From NCBI GenBank assembly GCA_002720635.1, contig PBJD01000026.1, positions 1 through 47,907 on the forward strand: a stretch of 47,907 nucleotides of DNA, read 5' to 3'. The position numbers and the translations under genes are program-made. The stretch comes from Flavobacteriales bacterium. Its GTDB lineage: Bacteria; Bacteroidota; Bacteroidia; Flavobacteriales_C; GCA-002722245. The first letter of the stretch is position 1. Each line of letters opens with the position of its first letter. Positions 16,408-24,962 of this stretch are shown one piece after another. The notes beneath the pieces were generated by a model that saw nothing but the letters and a program-made list of their open reading frames with translations, was not told where the DNA came from and did no database searches.

Positions 16408-17148
16408 ATGAGATTAGATAATTATTTAGTTGAGGTAAAAGGAATTCGAAGCCGAAGTTGGGCAAAGAAGCTGATTCAGGACCAAAAGGTTTTGGTGAAT
16501 AACATTCCTGCTAAAAAAGCCGGAGTTATCATAGAGGAAAAAGATGTCGTTGAAGTATTAGAGGATTTTAAATTTGTTAGTCGAGGAGGGTATAAGCTGG
16601 AGAAAGCATTGGAGTTATTTGATATTCAGGTAAAAGAACGTGTTTGTCTGGATGTAGGAGCAAGCACAGGAGGGTTTACAGATTGTTTGCTGCAAAATGG
16701 AGCAAGGTTGGTTTATGGAATTGATGTGGGTAGTGGTCAGATGGATGAAAAGATTAAAAACGATTCCAGGGTAGTATGCCTTGAAAAGATAAATGCTCGA
16801 AGACTGGATGATTTAATTCGAACAAAACTATTGGCTCCTTTTCAACCGCAGCCAAATTTAATTGTAGCAGATTTATCCTTCATTTCATTGACACTGGTTT
16901 TAAAAGCAGTGGTTAATGCGGTTGCAAAAAATGCTGAATTTATAGTATTAATAAAACCGCAATTTGAATTAGGGCAAGAAGCACTCAATAAAAAGGGAGT
17001 TGTCACGGATAATCGAATAAGAATAGAAGCGTTATCTAAAATTCAATCTTTTTGTCAACAAAATGGTTGGTCTGTAAAAGCTTCAGCTCAGTCTCCAATA
17101 AAGGGAGGGGACGGTAATGTTGAGTATATTATGCATTTCCAGTCATAA
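16408..17148 (+). CDS. tlyA: TlyA-family rRNA (cytidine-2'-O)-methyltransferase
   Basis: The 246-residue product has an N-terminal S4 RNA-binding domain (residues 1-60, MRLDNYLVEVKGIRSRSWAKKLI) and an FtsJ/RrmJ-like methyltransferase domain beginning SRGGYKLEKALELF and DVGASTGGFTDCLL, the SAM-binding loop. This is the TlyA/hemolysin A family, which 2'-O-methylates ribosomal RNA; 'hemolysin' in old annotations is misleading. The 82-base upstream gap after nrdJ shows no clear promoter. The downstream gene begins only 30 bases on but has its own -7 element. Confidence 0.92.
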   Translation: MRLDNYLVEVKGIRSRSWAKKLIQDQKVLVNNIPAKKAGVIIEEKDVVEVLEDFKFVSRGGYKLEKALELFDIQVKERVCLDVGASTGGFTDCLLQNGARLVYGIDVGSGQMDEKIKNDSRVVCLEKINARRLDDLIRTKLLAPFQPQPNLIVADLSFISLTLVLKAVVNAVAKNAEFIVLIKPQFELGQEALNKKGVVTDNRIRIEALSKIQSFCQQNGWSVKASAQSPIKGGDGNVEYIMHFQS

Positions 17149-17154
17149 TGTGAT

Positions 17155-17162
17155 TATATTTG
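17155..17162 (+). promoter_or_regulatory. -7 element (TATATTTG) for the Cys-rich/methyltransferase pair
   Basis: TATATTTG matches TAnnTTTG, 16 bases before the ATG at 17179, immediately after the tlyA stop codon. The short 5' leader suggests near-leaderless translation. Confidence 0.5.
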
Positions 17163-17178
17163 CTTTTTATTTATATGA

Positions 17179-17760
17179 ATGGAAAAACAAGATTTTGATT
17201 CGATAAATTTTCAAGATATCCCCTCTGAGTTTTATTGCGACTCCAATGATTCTGTGTTTGAAGAATGTACATTCTGTAGAAAAAAATTGTTTACGAGTTC
17301 TGAGGCCTATATGATTGAAAAATCATTTAAAATAAACCAGAATAACGGGAAGAAAAACACAGTGTTTGAATACGCCATATGTATGTCTTGTAATCTCAAG
17401 AAAATGAATGCTATGAGTTCGGAAAGTGTTTCCAACATTAAGTCGTATATGCAAGAGAATTTTAGCCAGGAGGATTGGGAATTAAAAACAAATTCAGGGG
17501 TGAATTTATTTGAAAAATGTGCTGTAACGGGTAAAAATGTTGAAGAACTTTCAGAGTATAATATTATTGGTCAGTTCTTTTCAAACAAAATGGTTCTGGG
17601 TCATTTTCCGATTCTTTTGAGCCCTTCAATAGGAGAAGAAATTCAGGAGTTACTTTCTCAAGAAACAAAAGATGAATTTGATGATTTTATGAATACTATT
17701 AATGATGTTCCTCCTGAGCTTAAAGAATTATTTAAAACAAAAAGACCGGTAATTGTATAA
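17179..17760 (+). CDS. Unknown protein with a four-cysteine (zinc-ribbon-like) N-terminal module
   Basis: A 193-residue protein I do not recognise. Near the N-terminus a C-x2-C pair (ECTFCRKK) and, about 40 residues later, a second C-x2-C pair (ICMSCNLKK) suggest a zinc knuckle or ribbon. Acidic residues are abundant. A fifth cysteine stands in EKCAVTGKN. No signal peptide or membrane segment. The stop overlaps the next gene's ATG by one base (TAATG), and both follow a shared -7 element, so it works together with the methyltransferase, possibly as an RNA- or protein-binding partner. That role is inference. Confidence 0.65.
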   Translation: MEKQDFDSINFQDIPSEFYCDSNDSVFEECTFCRKKLFTSSEAYMIEKSFKINQNNGKKNTVFEYAICMSCNLKKMNAMSSESVSNIKSYMQENFSQEDWELKTNSGVNLFEKCAVTGKNVEELSEYNIIGQFFSNKMVLGHFPILLSPSIGEEIQELLSQETKDEFDDFMNTINDVPPELKELFKTKRPVIV

Positions 17761-18464
17761 TGCAACTTCGGAAAAATAAAATAGCTATTGGTGGGTATCG
17801 ATATGTGAGTAAATTCTTTTTGCTCATTTTTGGTCCGAGGTTGTTTAAAGGCTTAAATGAAATTTTGTTTTGGAGATATAAAAAAATTGTTGAAGGTAAA
17901 TTGAACAACATTCACTTTGAAGAATTTTTTACTACTTTTTTTGAATTGTCTTATGATGATTACGAAGGAAAAAAAATTATAGATTTAGGCTGTGGCCCAA
18001 GAGGAAGTCTGGAATGGGCCAACAACACCAAAGAAAGATATGGTTTAGACCCATTAGCTGATAAATATGTTAAAATGGAAGGTAAAAATCATTCAATGAA
18101 TTATGTTCGTTCGGGTGCTGAGAAAATCCCATTTGATAGCAATTATTTTGATTTTGTCTCATCTTTAAATTCGCTGGACCATGTTGATGATCTGGATACG
18201 TGTATTCAGGAAATTAAGCGTGTTGTAAAAAGTAAGGGCAAGTTTCTATTAATTGCAGACATTCATTCTTTCCCTACAGTTGCTGAACCAAGTAATTTTG
18301 ATTGGGACATATCAGAAAAATTTAAACCTGAATTTACGGTTGAACTGGAAAAACATTTCGAAGGAAGTAATATGTATAAAAGTTTACGTGAGAATGTTCC
18401 TTTTAATCATAGCGATACATCTGATCGATATGGGATTCTTGCATTGAAGCTGGTTAAGAATTAA
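17760..18464 (+). CDS. Class I SAM-dependent methyltransferase, substrate unknown
   Basis: The 234-residue product has the Rossmann-fold methyltransferase motifs: motif I KIIDLGCGPRGSLEWAN, an acidic end of strand 2 (YGLDPLADKY), motif region PFDSNYFDFVSSLNSLDHVDD and the post-motif helix EIKRVVKSKGKFLLIADIH. This is the type-11 small-molecule/protein methyltransferase pattern; the substrate cannot be read. It is coupled to the Cys-rich gene by a one-base overlap. Its stop codon overlaps that of the convergent GAF-PP2C gene by four bases, so transcripts from the two strands would be complementary at their ends. Confidence 0.82.
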   Translation: MQLRKNKIAIGGYRYVSKFFLLIFGPRLFKGLNEILFWRYKKIVEGKLNNIHFEEFFTTFFELSYDDYEGKKIIDLGCGPRGSLEWANNTKERYGLDPLADKYVKMEGKNHSMNYVRSGAEKIPFDSNYFDFVSSLNSLDHVDDLDTCIQEIKRVVKSKGKFLLIADIHSFPTVAEPSNFDWDISEKFKPEFTVELEKHFEGSNMYKSLRENVPFNHSDTSDRYGILALKLVKN

Positions 18465-19687
18465 ATGAATTTACAGCTAAGAATAGCAATGTCATCAACA
18501 AAAGGCTTATCTTGCTTAAATTTCGTTAAATCATCAATTAAGTACCGATTAAGTTCCTCCATTGAAGTATCCGGACATTTTAGAATAGCTTTTTTTACTT
18601 TTTGAGTTCCGTATTCAATCTGATTGTTGTTTTCAACTTCTACAAGTCCATCTGTGTAGGTCACTAAAGTTGAAGAAGGTAAAACATCTATGATCCCAAT
18701 TTTTGGTGAGGGCAGGTAATCCAACATTCCTAAACCGGGACAACCGTCCTCAAGTTCAATTATTTCAGTCCCGTTTTTTAAAACCGGAGGGTTATGACCA
18801 CAGTTAATATAAGTAAGTTGTCGACTTTCAATATTATAAGTGGCAATAAACATTGTTATGAATTTTTCTCCTTTAGCGCTACTAATTACTTTTTCGTTCA
18901 AATCCTGCACTAGTTCGGGTAAACTCACGGAATGTTTTACCCCTGCCTTTAAATTTGCTTGAAAATTACTCATTAAAATTGCCGCAGAAACGCCTTTTCC
19001 TGAGACATCAGCTATACACATTGCAATCTCGGTTTTATTTACCCATATGACATCATAATAATCACCACCAACCTGCTGATGACTTTTGTAGAAAGCTGAA
19101 ATTTCAAGGTTGTTGTCGTTTGGAAGAGTTGTGGGCAAAAGCATTGTTTGCATTTCACTGGCCAGCTCAAGTTCTTTTTTTATCCTCTCCTGACGAATCG
19201 CTTCTTTTGCAAGGTTTTTGTTTTCAATAGCAACAGCTATAATATTGGTAAAAGTTTGAATGAACGGCAAATGCTTTATTATTGGGCTAATCTGAATTGC
19301 TTCGTTAATTATATCTCCTATGAGCAGGTAAGCTAATGGTTTTGTTTTATGATACACAGGAATCAAAATATCAAACTCCTTAAAAATCCCATCTGTTATG
19401 GAGTTGACTTCTTCTATTTCTTCATATTTCAGAAGATCATCTTCTACATTAATGGAAATTTCTTCAGCTTTTAAACCATAGAAGGTAGCAAGGTTCCATT
19501 CTGATTCGTAGATATAAAGTGCAATTTTTTCAATTTCCAACTCCCTGAGTACATTATTGTATATTTCAAAAAGCTTCTCTTTGGATACATTACTATTAAT
19601 GGCCAGCGTAACTTCAAGTAAAGCGTTTAATTTAAGATCTTTAATCTTAATTTTTTTCTGTGCTCTCGTTAAGGATTTTAAGGCCAT
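18461..19687 (-). CDS. GAF-PP2C phosphatase (SpoIIE/RsbU-type)
   Basis: A 408-residue soluble regulator. An N-terminal sensor-like region (about 1-190, GAF-like) precedes a coiled-coil linker (EAIRQERIKKELELASEMQTMLLP) and a SpoIIE-type PP2C domain with the metal-binding motifs GGDYYD, ADVSGKG, YTDGLVE and DDIAIL. Proteins of this kind dephosphorylate anti-sigma antagonists or act in output branches of two-component systems; no such partner (anti-anti-sigma STAS protein) is in the window. The 135-base upstream gap from efp contains a short palindrome only, so it may be read through from efp or have its own promoter. Confidence 0.88.
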   Translation of the reverse strand: MALKSLTRAQKKIKIKDLKLNALLEVTLAINSNVSKEKLFEIYNNVLRELEIEKIALYIYESEWNLATFYGLKAEEISINVEDDLLKYEEIEEVNSITDGIFKEFDILIPVYHKTKPLAYLLIGDIINEAIQISPIIKHLPFIQTFTNIIAVAIENKNLAKEAIRQERIKKELELASEMQTMLLPTTLPNDNNLEISAFYKSHQQVGGDYYDVIWVNKTEIAMCIADVSGKGVSAAILMSNFQANLKAGVKHSVSLPELVQDLNEKVISSAKGEKFITMFIATYNIESRQLTYINCGHNPPVLKNGTEIIELEDGCPGLGMLDYLPSPKIGIIDVLPSSTLVTYTDGLVEVENNNQIEYGTQKVKKAILKCPDTSMEELNRYLIDDLTKFKQDKPFVDDIAILSCKFI

Positions 19688-19822
19688 TTTTTTACACTTT
19701 TTTTAAGAATATAGGGATTAATCCACCATTAAAATTCTTTAGGGAGAATGAAATTAAAAAAATTAATTGAATGTGTAAAGACTTAAAATACTGACGGATA
19801 TCTTTTCGAAAGAGGATGAAAA

Positions 19823-20389
19823 TTATCTTTTAACTCTTTCATTATAATCTCCAGTCCGAGTGTCAATTTTAACCCAGTCACCAACATTAATGAATAAAGG
19901 TACTCTTACCTCAGCTCCTGTTTCAATTTTCGCCGGTTTTGTGGCATTCGTAGCTGTATTACCCTTTATTCCGGGTTCTGTATACGTAATTTCAAATTCA
20001 ACATATTGAGGCAGCTCTACACCAAGAATTTCTTCATTTTCAGCATGAACCATAACTTCTACCTGCATTCCATCCTTTAAAAATCGTGGAGCACTAATTA
20101 ATTCTTCAGCAACGGCAGATTGCTCGTAGGTTTCTGAATTCATCAGGTTGTATCCCATGTCATCCTTGTATAAAAATTGATAATCTCTTGTTTCAATTCT
20201 TACTGTTTCAACTTTTATACCGGCTGTAAAGGTATTTGTGATAACTTTTCCATTTTCCAGGTTTCTCAATTTTGTCCTTACAAATGCAGGTCCTTTTCCG
20301 GGTTTTACATGTTGAAATTCAATAATTTTACAAAGTTTATTATTGAAGTTTATACAAAGTCCGTTTCTAAAGTCAGCAGTAGTTGCCAT
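19823..20389 (-). CDS. efp: Elongation factor P
   Basis: A 188-residue translation factor that relieves ribosome stalling at polyproline stretches. The KOW-like first domain carries HVKPGKGPAFVR, where Lys32 corresponds to the modified Lys34 of E. coli EF-P. The two OB-fold domains follow to the C-terminus (TRTGDYNERVKR). No EpmA, EpmB or EarP modifying enzyme lies in the window. It is the last member of the HD-lpxD-lpxC/fabZ-lpxA operon, starting 14 bases after the lpxA stop, and is followed by the GAF-PP2C gene. Confidence 0.96.
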   Translation of the reverse strand: MATTADFRNGLCINFNNKLCKIIEFQHVKPGKGPAFVRTKLRNLENGKVITNTFTAGIKVETVRIETRDYQFLYKDDMGYNLMNSETYEQSAVAEELISAPRFLKDGMQVEVMVHAENEEILGVELPQYVEFEITYTEPGIKGNTATNATKPAKIETGAEVRVPLFINVGDWVKIDTRTGDYNERVKR

Positions 20390-20403
20390 TCGAATAGTTT
20401 TTT

Positions 20404-21183
20404 TTATTTGAAATATCCTTTCATTATACCTCTCTTGGAATCCTGAATGAAGGAAATGATTTCATCTCTTTCCTTACTTGCTTTCACATCTGCTTCAATA
20501 TAATTTACAGCTTGGGAGTTATTCAATCCTTTTAGATATATGATTCTATATAATTCCTGAATTTCTTGAATTTTTTCGGGAGAGTAGTTTCTTCTTCTAA
20601 GCCCAATGGAATTAACACCAATATACGATATAGGGTCACGTCCTGCTTTTACATAAGGTGGGATGTCTTTATTTACAAGCGCCCCTCCACTTAACATAAC
20701 ATGCTTACCAATGTGACAGAACTGATGTACCAAAGTCCCACCACCCAAAATAGCAAATTCATCAATGTCAACATGACCACCTAAATTGGTGCTGTTTGCC
20801 AGAATTGCATTATCACCAACCGAACAGTCGTGGGCTATGTGAACATATGCCATCAACAGCACATTATCACCAATTTTTGTTTTGTGTCTATCTTCTGTTC
20901 CTCTATTGATGGTAACACACTCCCTGATTGTAACGTTGTCTCCAATAATTGCAAGAGAATCTTCACCATTAAATTTTAAATCCTGAGGGATAGCTCCAAT
21001 TACAGCCCCTGGAAAAACACGGCAGTTTTTCCCAATTCTACTGCCTTCCATGATGGTAACATTTGGCCCAATCCATGTTCCTTCACCAATTTCAACGTTG
21101 TTTTCAATGGTAACAAAAGGTTCTATAACAACATTTTTGGCAATTTTTGCCTGAGGATGTATGTATGCTAAAGGTTGGTGCAT
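20404..21183 (-). CDS. lpxA: UDP-N-acetylglucosamine acyltransferase (LpxA)
   Basis: Catalyses the first committed acylation of lipid A synthesis using acyl carrier protein. The 259-residue product is a left-handed beta-helix of hexapeptide repeats (IAKNVVIEPFVTI, IGEGTWIGPNVTI). The catalytic stretch HIAHDC is visible, with His118 in the position of E. coli His125. A helical C-terminal tail from about residue 190 (NYSPEKIQEIQELYRIIY) matches the family. It directly follows lpxC/fabZ by six bases. Confidence 0.96.
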   Translation of the reverse strand: MHQPLAYIHPQAKIAKNVVIEPFVTIENNVEIGEGTWIGPNVTIMEGSRIGKNCRVFPGAVIGAIPQDLKFNGEDSLAIIGDNVTIRECVTINRGTEDRHKTKIGDNVLLMAYVHIAHDCSVGDNAILANSTNLGGHVDIDEFAILGGGTLVHQFCHIGKHVMLSGGALVNKDIPPYVKAGRDPISYIGVNSIGLRRRNYSPEKIQEIQELYRIIYLKGLNNSQAVNYIEADVKASKERDEIISFIQDSKRGIMKGYFK

Positions 21184-21189
21184 TTTATT

Positions 21190-22566
21190 CTACTTTACTT
21201 TTTGAATTTTAGCCATCATTTCTGCTTCGGTTACTAATTCTCCATTTACGTAGGCTTTACCAGCCATGTGAGCAACTCCTCTTCTGTAAGGTGATACATA
21301 GCTGATTTCGAATACAATAGTATCGCCTGGAACAACCATTTTTCTGAACTTAACCTTATCAATTTTCATGAAAAATGTAAGATAATTTTCGGGATCTTCG
21401 TATTGAGATAAAACCAAAACCCCTCCTACCTGAGCCATGGCTTCTACTTGAAGTACTCCCGGAAAAATAGGTTGATCAGGAAAATGTCCTCTGAAGATAT
21501 CTTCATTAACTGTTACATTTTTGACTCCAACTACTTTTTCTGGGCTAAGTTCAATGATTTTATCTACCATTAACATTGGAGGTCGGTGAGGAAGTATTTT
21601 CTTTATTCCTTCTACGTCTAAAACTGTTTTTGAAACGTCATGTTGGCTTTCCATTTCTTTGATGCTTTTTTTAATTAGTTTGGCAAATTCTGTATTTGGG
21701 CCATGCCCGGGTCTCGAAGCTATTATTTTCCCTTTTATTGGACGTCCTACTAAGGTCAGGTCGCCAACAATATCTAATAATTTATGCCTTGCCGCTTCAT
21801 TCGCATGGCGTAATTCAATATTGTTTAAGATTCCTTCTTTATTAACTTCTACCGAAGGTTTTCCAAGAAGTTTAGCAATCTCAATTAGTCTTTCTTTTTC
21901 AATAACTTTGTCAACAACAACAATGGCATTGCTTAAATCACCACCTTTTATCAAGTCATTTTGAGCCAGGAACTCCAGCTCATGAAGAAAACAAAATGTT
22001 CTGGATGATGCTATTTCCTCCTCAAAATCTTCAATTTTATTTAACGTTGCGTATTGTTTTCCAAGAACGGGGGAGTCATAATCAATCATTGAGGTTATGT
22101 TGTAATGATCATCAGGCAGTGCAATTAATTCAATGCCTTTTTCTTCATTTACAAATTTAACTGGCTTTTTTATCTCAAAGTATTTTTTTGGTGCTTCAAG
22201 ATTCTTAATTCCTGCTGACTTTAAAATTTGAATAAAAGGTTTACAACTACCATCCATTATAGGAACTTCCTGAGCATCAATTTTTATTAGACAATTATCG
22301 ATACCTAAACCAGTGAGTGCAGCTAATGCGTGTTCAATAGTAGATACTGATTCTCCATTTTTAGTTAGAGTAGTTCCTCTTTGAACTTCAGTAACTAAAT
22401 CTGCATCAGCTTCAATAATGGGTTGGCTTTCCAGATCGATTCGTTGAAACTTTATCCCATAATTTTCATCCGCAGGGCAAAAGGTTAAATTCACTTGTTG
22501 ACCGGAGTGCAGACCAACATCTCTTAAAGAAACTTCTTTTAAAATTGTTCTTTGTTTATCACCCAT
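21190..22566 (-). CDS. lpxC/fabZ: Bifunctional UDP-3-O-acyl-N-acetylglucosamine deacetylase / 3-hydroxyacyl-ACP dehydratase
   Basis: A 458-residue fusion typical of Bacteroidota. Residues 1-300 are LpxC, the zinc-dependent lipid A deacetylase: GLHSGQQVNLTF, the zinc-ligand stretch STIEHALAAL and the LRHANEAARHKLLDIVGDL region. Residues about 310-458 are FabZ, a hot-dog dehydratase: LPHRPPMLMVDKIIEL and RGHFPDQPIFPGVLQVEAMAQ with the catalytic His and Glu. Joining the two steps links lipid A entry to acyl-chain elongation. The track starts at TTG 22587; the ATG at 22566 gives the natural LpxC N-terminus. It lies between lpxD and lpxA. Confidence 0.95.
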   Translation of the reverse strand: MGDKQRTILKEVSLRDVGLHSGQQVNLTFCPADENYGIKFQRIDLESQPIIEADADLVTEVQRGTTLTKNGESVSTIEHALAALTGLGIDNCLIKIDAQEVPIMDGSCKPFIQILKSAGIKNLEAPKKYFEIKKPVKFVNEEKGIELIALPDDHYNITSMIDYDSPVLGKQYATLNKIEDFEEEIASSRTFCFLHELEFLAQNDLIKGGDLSNAIVVVDKVIEKERLIEIAKLLGKPSVEVNKEGILNNIELRHANEAARHKLLDIVGDLTLVGRPIKGKIIASRPGHGPNTEFAKLIKKSIKEMESQHDVSKTVLDVEGIKKILPHRPPMLMVDKIIELSPEKVVGVKNVTVNEDIFRGHFPDQPIFPGVLQVEAMAQVGGVLVLSQYEDPENYLTFFMKIDKVKFRKMVVPGDTIVFEISYVSPYRRGVAHMAGKAYVNGELVTEAEMMAKIQKVK

Positions 22567-22598
22567 AAATCGATTCTCGGGAGACAAAAATAGTGCTT

Positions 22599-23639
22599 TT
22601 ATTCTTGATGGGACAATTTAGCGATTTCTTTTTCTAAATTGTTCAGTTTTTCCTGAATATAAGGCAGGTTTCTGAATCCTATCAAGCTTTTTCTATATTC
22701 TTTGACTTCAGATGCTGGTGAACCTTGCCAAATTGAATTTTCCTTTTTGATCGTTTTACTGATTCCGGATTGTGCGGCAATTTTGACTCCATCAGCAATT
22801 GTGATATGGCCAACGATTCCAACCTGACCTCCGATCATACAGTTTCTTCCAATTTTTGTTGATCCGGCAATACCACTTTGAGCTGCAATAACTGTATTAT
22901 TTCCAATTTCCACATTATGTGCGACCTGAATAAAGTTATCCAGTTTTGCACCTTTTTTAATAATTGTTGATCCCATGGTGGCTCTGTCAATAGAGCAGTT
23001 GGCTCCGATTTCAACCCTGTCTTCAATAATTACATTGCCAATTTGTGGGATTTTGTTGTATTCATTTTCTGAATTTGGTGCAAAACCAAAACCATCAGCT
23101 CCAATTACTGAACTACTATGAATGGTTACATGTTTTCCAATTACACATCCATCGTAAATTGTGGTGTTGCCATAAATTAAAGTATTGTCTCCAATTTCAA
23201 TATCGTCGCCAATAACTACATTTGGAGATATACTCACATTTTTTCCGATTTTTGTGTTTTTTCCAATTCTTACAAAGGCTCCAATAAATTCATTTTCACC
23301 GATAGTAGAATTTTCACCAATGAAAACAGGGCTTTCACGACCTGTTTTTCTGGGGTTCATTTCTTGATACTTTTGAAGTAGAGTGGCAAATGCTTCATAA
23401 GCACTTGGTACTCTAATCAAAGTTGGTTTAATTTCGTGTTGTGGTTCAAAATCTTTATTTACAATAACAACTGATGATTTACAAGAGTAAATGTGCTCTT
23501 CATATTTGATATTAGCTAAAAAAGAAAGTGCTCCCGGACATCCTTCTTCAATTTTTGCAAAAGTTGTGATTTCTGCATTAGGGTTTCCTTCAATTTCTCC
23601 TTGCAAAAGAAGTGCTATTTGTTGGGCTGTAAATGTCAT
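22599..23639 (-). CDS. lpxD: UDP-3-O-acylglucosamine N-acyltransferase (LpxD)
   Basis: The third enzyme of lipid A synthesis, N-acylating the deacetylated sugar. The 346-residue product (from ATG 23639, MTFTAQQIALLLQGEIEG) has the small N-terminal uridine-binding domain and then a hexapeptide-repeat beta-helix (IGKNTKIGKNVSISPNVVIGDDIEI), with the active-site region DNFIQVAHNVEIG containing the expected His. The track's TTG start at 23663 adds eight residues and overlaps the HD gene. From the ATG the overlap with the HD stop is ATGA, so translation is probably coupled. Confidence 0.95.
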   Translation of the reverse strand: MTFTAQQIALLLQGEIEGNPNAEITTFAKIEEGCPGALSFLANIKYEEHIYSCKSSVVIVNKDFEPQHEIKPTLIRVPSAYEAFATLLQKYQEMNPRKTGRESPVFIGENSTIGENEFIGAFVRIGKNTKIGKNVSISPNVVIGDDIEIGDNTLIYGNTTIYDGCVIGKHVTIHSSSVIGADGFGFAPNSENEYNKIPQIGNVIIEDRVEIGANCSIDRATMGSTIIKKGAKLDNFIQVAHNVEIGNNTVIAAQSGIAGSTKIGRNCMIGGQVGIVGHITIADGVKIAAQSGISKTIKKENSIWQGSPASEVKEYRKSLIGFRNLPYIQEKLNNLEKEIAKLSHQE

Positions 23640-24850
23640 GTTTGGATTGTTTTTGGATAACAAATGAAGAATTTTTTTACCGGTTTCGATAAACTTGATA
23701 TGTTTAACTGGTCAGATGCTTCGGCAATGTCTTTTGTAGTTTTGTCTTTGTAAAGAATACTAATTCTATCTTCTTTAGGATTGTAGGCGTTATTTTCTAT
23801 TGTTTCACTAAAAACAAAATATTTAGTATCTCTTTCAGGAATATTCAATTCCTTTATTGTTTTTTGTTTGTAATCATCTATTGTTGTTTCAGATACTTTA
23901 TCCGATACAATTTTAATCTTATATAGTTTTCGATTAATCATCCATTTGCAAAGTGTGGATAAGGTTTTATCAGAATGATTGGACCACTGTTTAGCGCAGG
24001 TAAAAACATCGTAGTCATCCAATTCAGAGAATGCTTTTAATAATCCTGTATCTGTTTTAAAATCATTCAACGTGAAGTTCGCTCGTAAAAAAAGTTTAAG
24101 TGCATTTGTACAAAACAGATCTTCACCTGATTGCACCAATTCTTTGGCTTTTCTTAAAATATTGATAATTAAAAACTCTGCTGCAACAACGGTTTTGTGC
24201 AAGTAAACCTGCCAGTACATGATTCGTCGAGCTACAAGAAACTTTTCAATGGAATAAATACCTTTTTCATCCACTACCAGTTCGTTATTATGTACATTAA
24301 GGAGTTTTATAATTCTATCTACTCCTATAATACCTTCATGTACACCGGTATAAAAGCTATCTCTATTTAGATAGTCCAGTCGATCAACATCCAGTTGACT
24401 GCTTACAAGCTGGTGCAGGAATTTTTTAGGATAGGTATTTTTAAATATTTTAATCGTTAAATCCAGTTGACCGTCAAATTCTCTATTCAGTTCTTCCATG
24501 AATAAAATAGAAAGTTCTTCGTGGTTAATACCATTTGTGATGGTGTACTCCAATGCATGAGAAAACGGGCCGTGTCCGATATCATGTAAAAGTACCCCGC
24601 AAATAACTGCTTTACTTTCTTCATCAGTTATTTTATGCCCTTTTGATTTCAAGGTCTCCAGTGCCTGGTTGGCTAAATGCATTGCCCCGATTACATGATG
24701 AAATCTTGTGTGATATGCACCAGGATAGACCATACTTGTCAAACCTAATTGTCTTATTCTTCTTAATCTTTGAAAAAAAGGGTGTTCAATGATATCAAAT
24801 ACAATATCGTAAGCAATATGAACAAACCCATAAATGGGATCGTTTATAAT
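23636..24850 (-). CDS. HD-domain phosphohydrolase (COG1078-like), start codon uncertain
   Basis: The track begins at a TTG (24742) in mid-domain. The frame stays open further upstream and the conserved N-terminus of this family is there (IINDPIYGFVHIAYDIVFDIIEHPFFQRLRRIRQLGLTS), so the true protein is at least about 404 residues. HD motifs include HTRFHHVIGA, CGVLLHDIGHGPFSH and the Asp in SQLDVDRLDYLNRD, giving a metal-dependent phosphohydrolase of the dGTPase-like family. No ATG, GTG or TTG exists between the upstream stop (24923-24925) and this block; the end given here is an ATT at the start of the IINDP block, chosen for homology only. The gene leads the lpx operon and is divergent to porX. 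Natural substrate unknown. Confidence 0.8.
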   Translation of the reverse strand: MINDPIYGFVHIAYDIVFDIIEHPFFQRLRRIRQLGLTSMVYPGAYHTRFHHVIGAMHLANQALETLKSKGHKITDEESKAVICGVLLHDIGHGPFSHALEYTITNGINHEELSILFMEELNREFDGQLDLTIKIFKNTYPKKFLHQLVSSQLDVDRLDYLNRDSFYTGVHEGIIGVDRIIKLLNVHNNELVVDEKGIYSIEKFLVARRIMYWQVYLHKTVVAAEFLIINILRKAKELVQSGEDLFCTNALKLFLRANFTLNDFKTDTGLLKAFSELDDYDVFTCAKQWSNHSDKTLSTLCKWMINRKLYKIKIVSDKVSETTIDDYKQKTIKELNIPERDTKYFVFSETIENNAYNPKEDRISILYKDKTTKDIAEASDQLNISSLSKPVKKFFICYPKTIQT

Positions 24851-24895
24851 TTTCTTTTTATTTCTTTTTGTTTCGATTAGTGTTTTTTTTTGAAG

Positions 24896-24934
24896 CCTTA
24901 AAACGTAACAAGTATTAAATACCTATTTTTAAGG
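24896..24934. promoter_or_regulatory. Nested inverted repeats in the HD/porX divergent region
   Basis: CCTTAAAA (24896-24903) and TTTTAAGG (24927-24934) are perfect 8-bp inverted arms, and between them lies GTATT-A-AATAC (24912-24922), an 11-base palindrome. A candidate shared control site; all are AT-rich, so chance is possible. Confidence 0.25.
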
Positions 24935-24962
24935 AAGACATCAACAAAACTAAGTTTTTTTA

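Noticed and set aside
19705-19739. AAGAAT/ATTCTT hairpin and GGATTAATCC palindrome between efp and the GAF-PP2C gene, as a terminator
   Set aside because: The arms are short and no T run follows on the minus strand. The palindrome remains only a weak possible operator.
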